DNA of 20,319 nucleotides from UBA920 sp964424635. GTDB taxonomy: Bacteria > Patescibacteriota > Doudnabacteria > UBA920. Position 1 is the first letter of the stretch, and every line of letters starts with the position of its first letter. Both the position numbers and the translations under genes were made by a program. The notes under the pieces are model-generated. The model was not told the DNA's origin, searched no databases, and was given only the letters and a program-made list of their open reading frames with translations. Positions 19,772 to 20,319 of this stretch are shown in pieces. Location of the stretch: contig CAYRJC010000011.1 of assembly GCA_964424635.1 (NCBI GenBank), positions 1-20,319 on the forward strand. Direction: 5' to 3'.

Positions 19772-20319
19772 AGACTTCCGGCCCTTGGCTGGCTGAGGGG
19801 TTTTCTTCTCGATATGTTTAACTTTCATCATAAGTCCAGCGGTCTTATTAAGCTGAAAACTTAGCTGTGGGTAAGACTGCTGTACTTCCTTTTCTTTGAG
19901 TGTTTGTAAATAGTCCAATATTTTATACCCCTTCAACACTTCTATTGGATCGGCATGCATAACCCATGGCTCGGAATGGTAATAGTCCTGGCCATCTTTC
20001 TGTTCTTTTACGGTTGGCCATTCGGTTAGCTTCTTGGGCGGTAACACATCTTCTTGGTCTGCAATAAGGAACAGCTGGTAGTGAGTACCGCCAGCAGGAC
20101 CCGGAATGATACGGGGTTTTAATAACCCCTCTTTAACCCACCTCCTGACACCAAACCTATTAACAAAAAAGTGGTGTTCTAAGTCGTGTGGTGAGTACCA
20201 GCTATCCTTGTCACTTGCTACCGTTGCAGGGATTATCTCTTTATTTATTGCATCTTGGCATGTCATGCACTTAATGCCGTGCTCATCGTACCAAGTTTGC
20301 TCGTTTGAAGCAGAGCTAC
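19766..20319 (-). CDS. HTH-like protein with N-terminal Cys motif, 5' end outside window
   Basis: At least 184 codons, open to the window edge. An ATG at 20266 exists but is probably internal, because the upstream residues W-Y-D-E-H-G-I-K-C join it to M-T-C-Q, forming a C-x2-C knuckle that looks like a real domain. The next part reads S-W-Y-S-P-H-D-L-E-H-H-F-F-V-N-R-F-G-V-R-R-W-V-K-E-G-L-L-like, a MerR-type winged helix-turn-helix with R-R-W and G-L-L as recognition elements. The tail is basic and Pro/Lys-rich. It may be an excisionase-like or DNA-binding accessory protein for the recombinase; this is inference from position. Confidence 0.65.
   Translation of the reverse strand, partial: SSASNEQTWYDEHGIKCMTCQDAINKEIIPATVASDKDSWYSPHDLEHHFFVNRFGVRRWVKEGLLKPRIIPGPAGGTHYQLFLIADQEDVLPPKKLTEWPTVKEQKDGQDYYHSEPWVMHADPIEVLKGYKILDYLQTLKEKEVQQSYPQLSFQLNKTAGLMMKVKHIEKKTPQPAKGRKSK

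Larger units (their letters stand above)
12407..20319. mobile_element. Probable serine-recombinase integrative element (ends not located)
   Basis: The grouping XRE repressor, ImmA/IrrE peptidase, orphan effector, AAA+-like ATPase and large serine recombinase is typical of integrative elements. The left limit is placed after the importer terminator only because the switch genes start there; the right end lies beyond the window or near the recombinase. No direct-repeat att pair was found. Confidence 0.45.

Noticed and set aside
1..20319. TGA recoding as in Gracilibacteria/Absconditabacteria
   Set aside because: Several well-supported genes end at TGA and are followed by terminators or the next gene; no in-frame TGA interrupts conserved domains.
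1..20319. CRISPR arrays, tRNA or rRNA genes, classical insertion sequences
   Set aside because: No regularly spaced repeats, cloverleaf-like segments, rRNA motifs or DDE-type transposases were seen.

Overview
The window is AT-rich bacterial DNA that looks like Patescibacteria (CPR). The clues are many short genes, a zf-TFIIB protein ending in the typical F-L-G-x-L-F-D-F tail, an amphi-Trp protein, an isolated class II synthetase core, PsbP-like lipoprotein sequence, and many genes with no Shine-Dalgarno or almost no leader. TGA ends several genes here, so a TGA-recoding lineage is unlikely. The assignment is inference; there is no rRNA or tRNA gene to anchor it.

Left part (1-6250): small housekeeping or envelope genes. 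A leftward gene runs off the edge. Then come a double zinc-ribbon membrane protein, a lipoprotein, a leftward zf-TFIIB/amphi-Trp pair preceded by a strong promoter and a pseudoknot-containing leader RNA, a class II aminoacyl-tRNA-synthetase-like enzyme, and a YegS-type lipid kinase with a metallophosphoesterase.

Middle (6250-12410): accessory genes. A P-loop kinase is split by a -1 frameshift at an A AAA AAG heptamer. A possible PD-(D/E)xK nuclease and a winged-helix regulator each lie next to one copy of a 103-bp repeat, which reads as the 3' relic of a lost protein-coding gene. Divergent from the regulator is a methyltransferase plus complete NitT/TauT/THI5-type ABC importer operon.

Right part (12410-20319): a probable integrative element. 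An XRE repressor and an ImmA/IrrE metallopeptidase form a switch. Their promoter and the promoter of a 336-aa protein of unknown function share the same layout (TTGACA, 17 bp, TAAGCT) and the same TGTAAGC/GCTTACA operator palindrome. So proteolysis of the repressor probably induces both units. Further right are a two-helix membrane protein with a structured RNA upstream (two GNRA hairpins), a Cys/His protein, an AAA+-like ATPase, a large serine recombinase, and a convergent DNA-binding-like protein that runs off the edge. Element ends were not located.

The least explained items are the two structured RNAs (3252-3356 and 14957-15097, both leftward), the XRE/ImmA-controlled unknown protein, the duplicated relic repeats and the frameshifted kinase.
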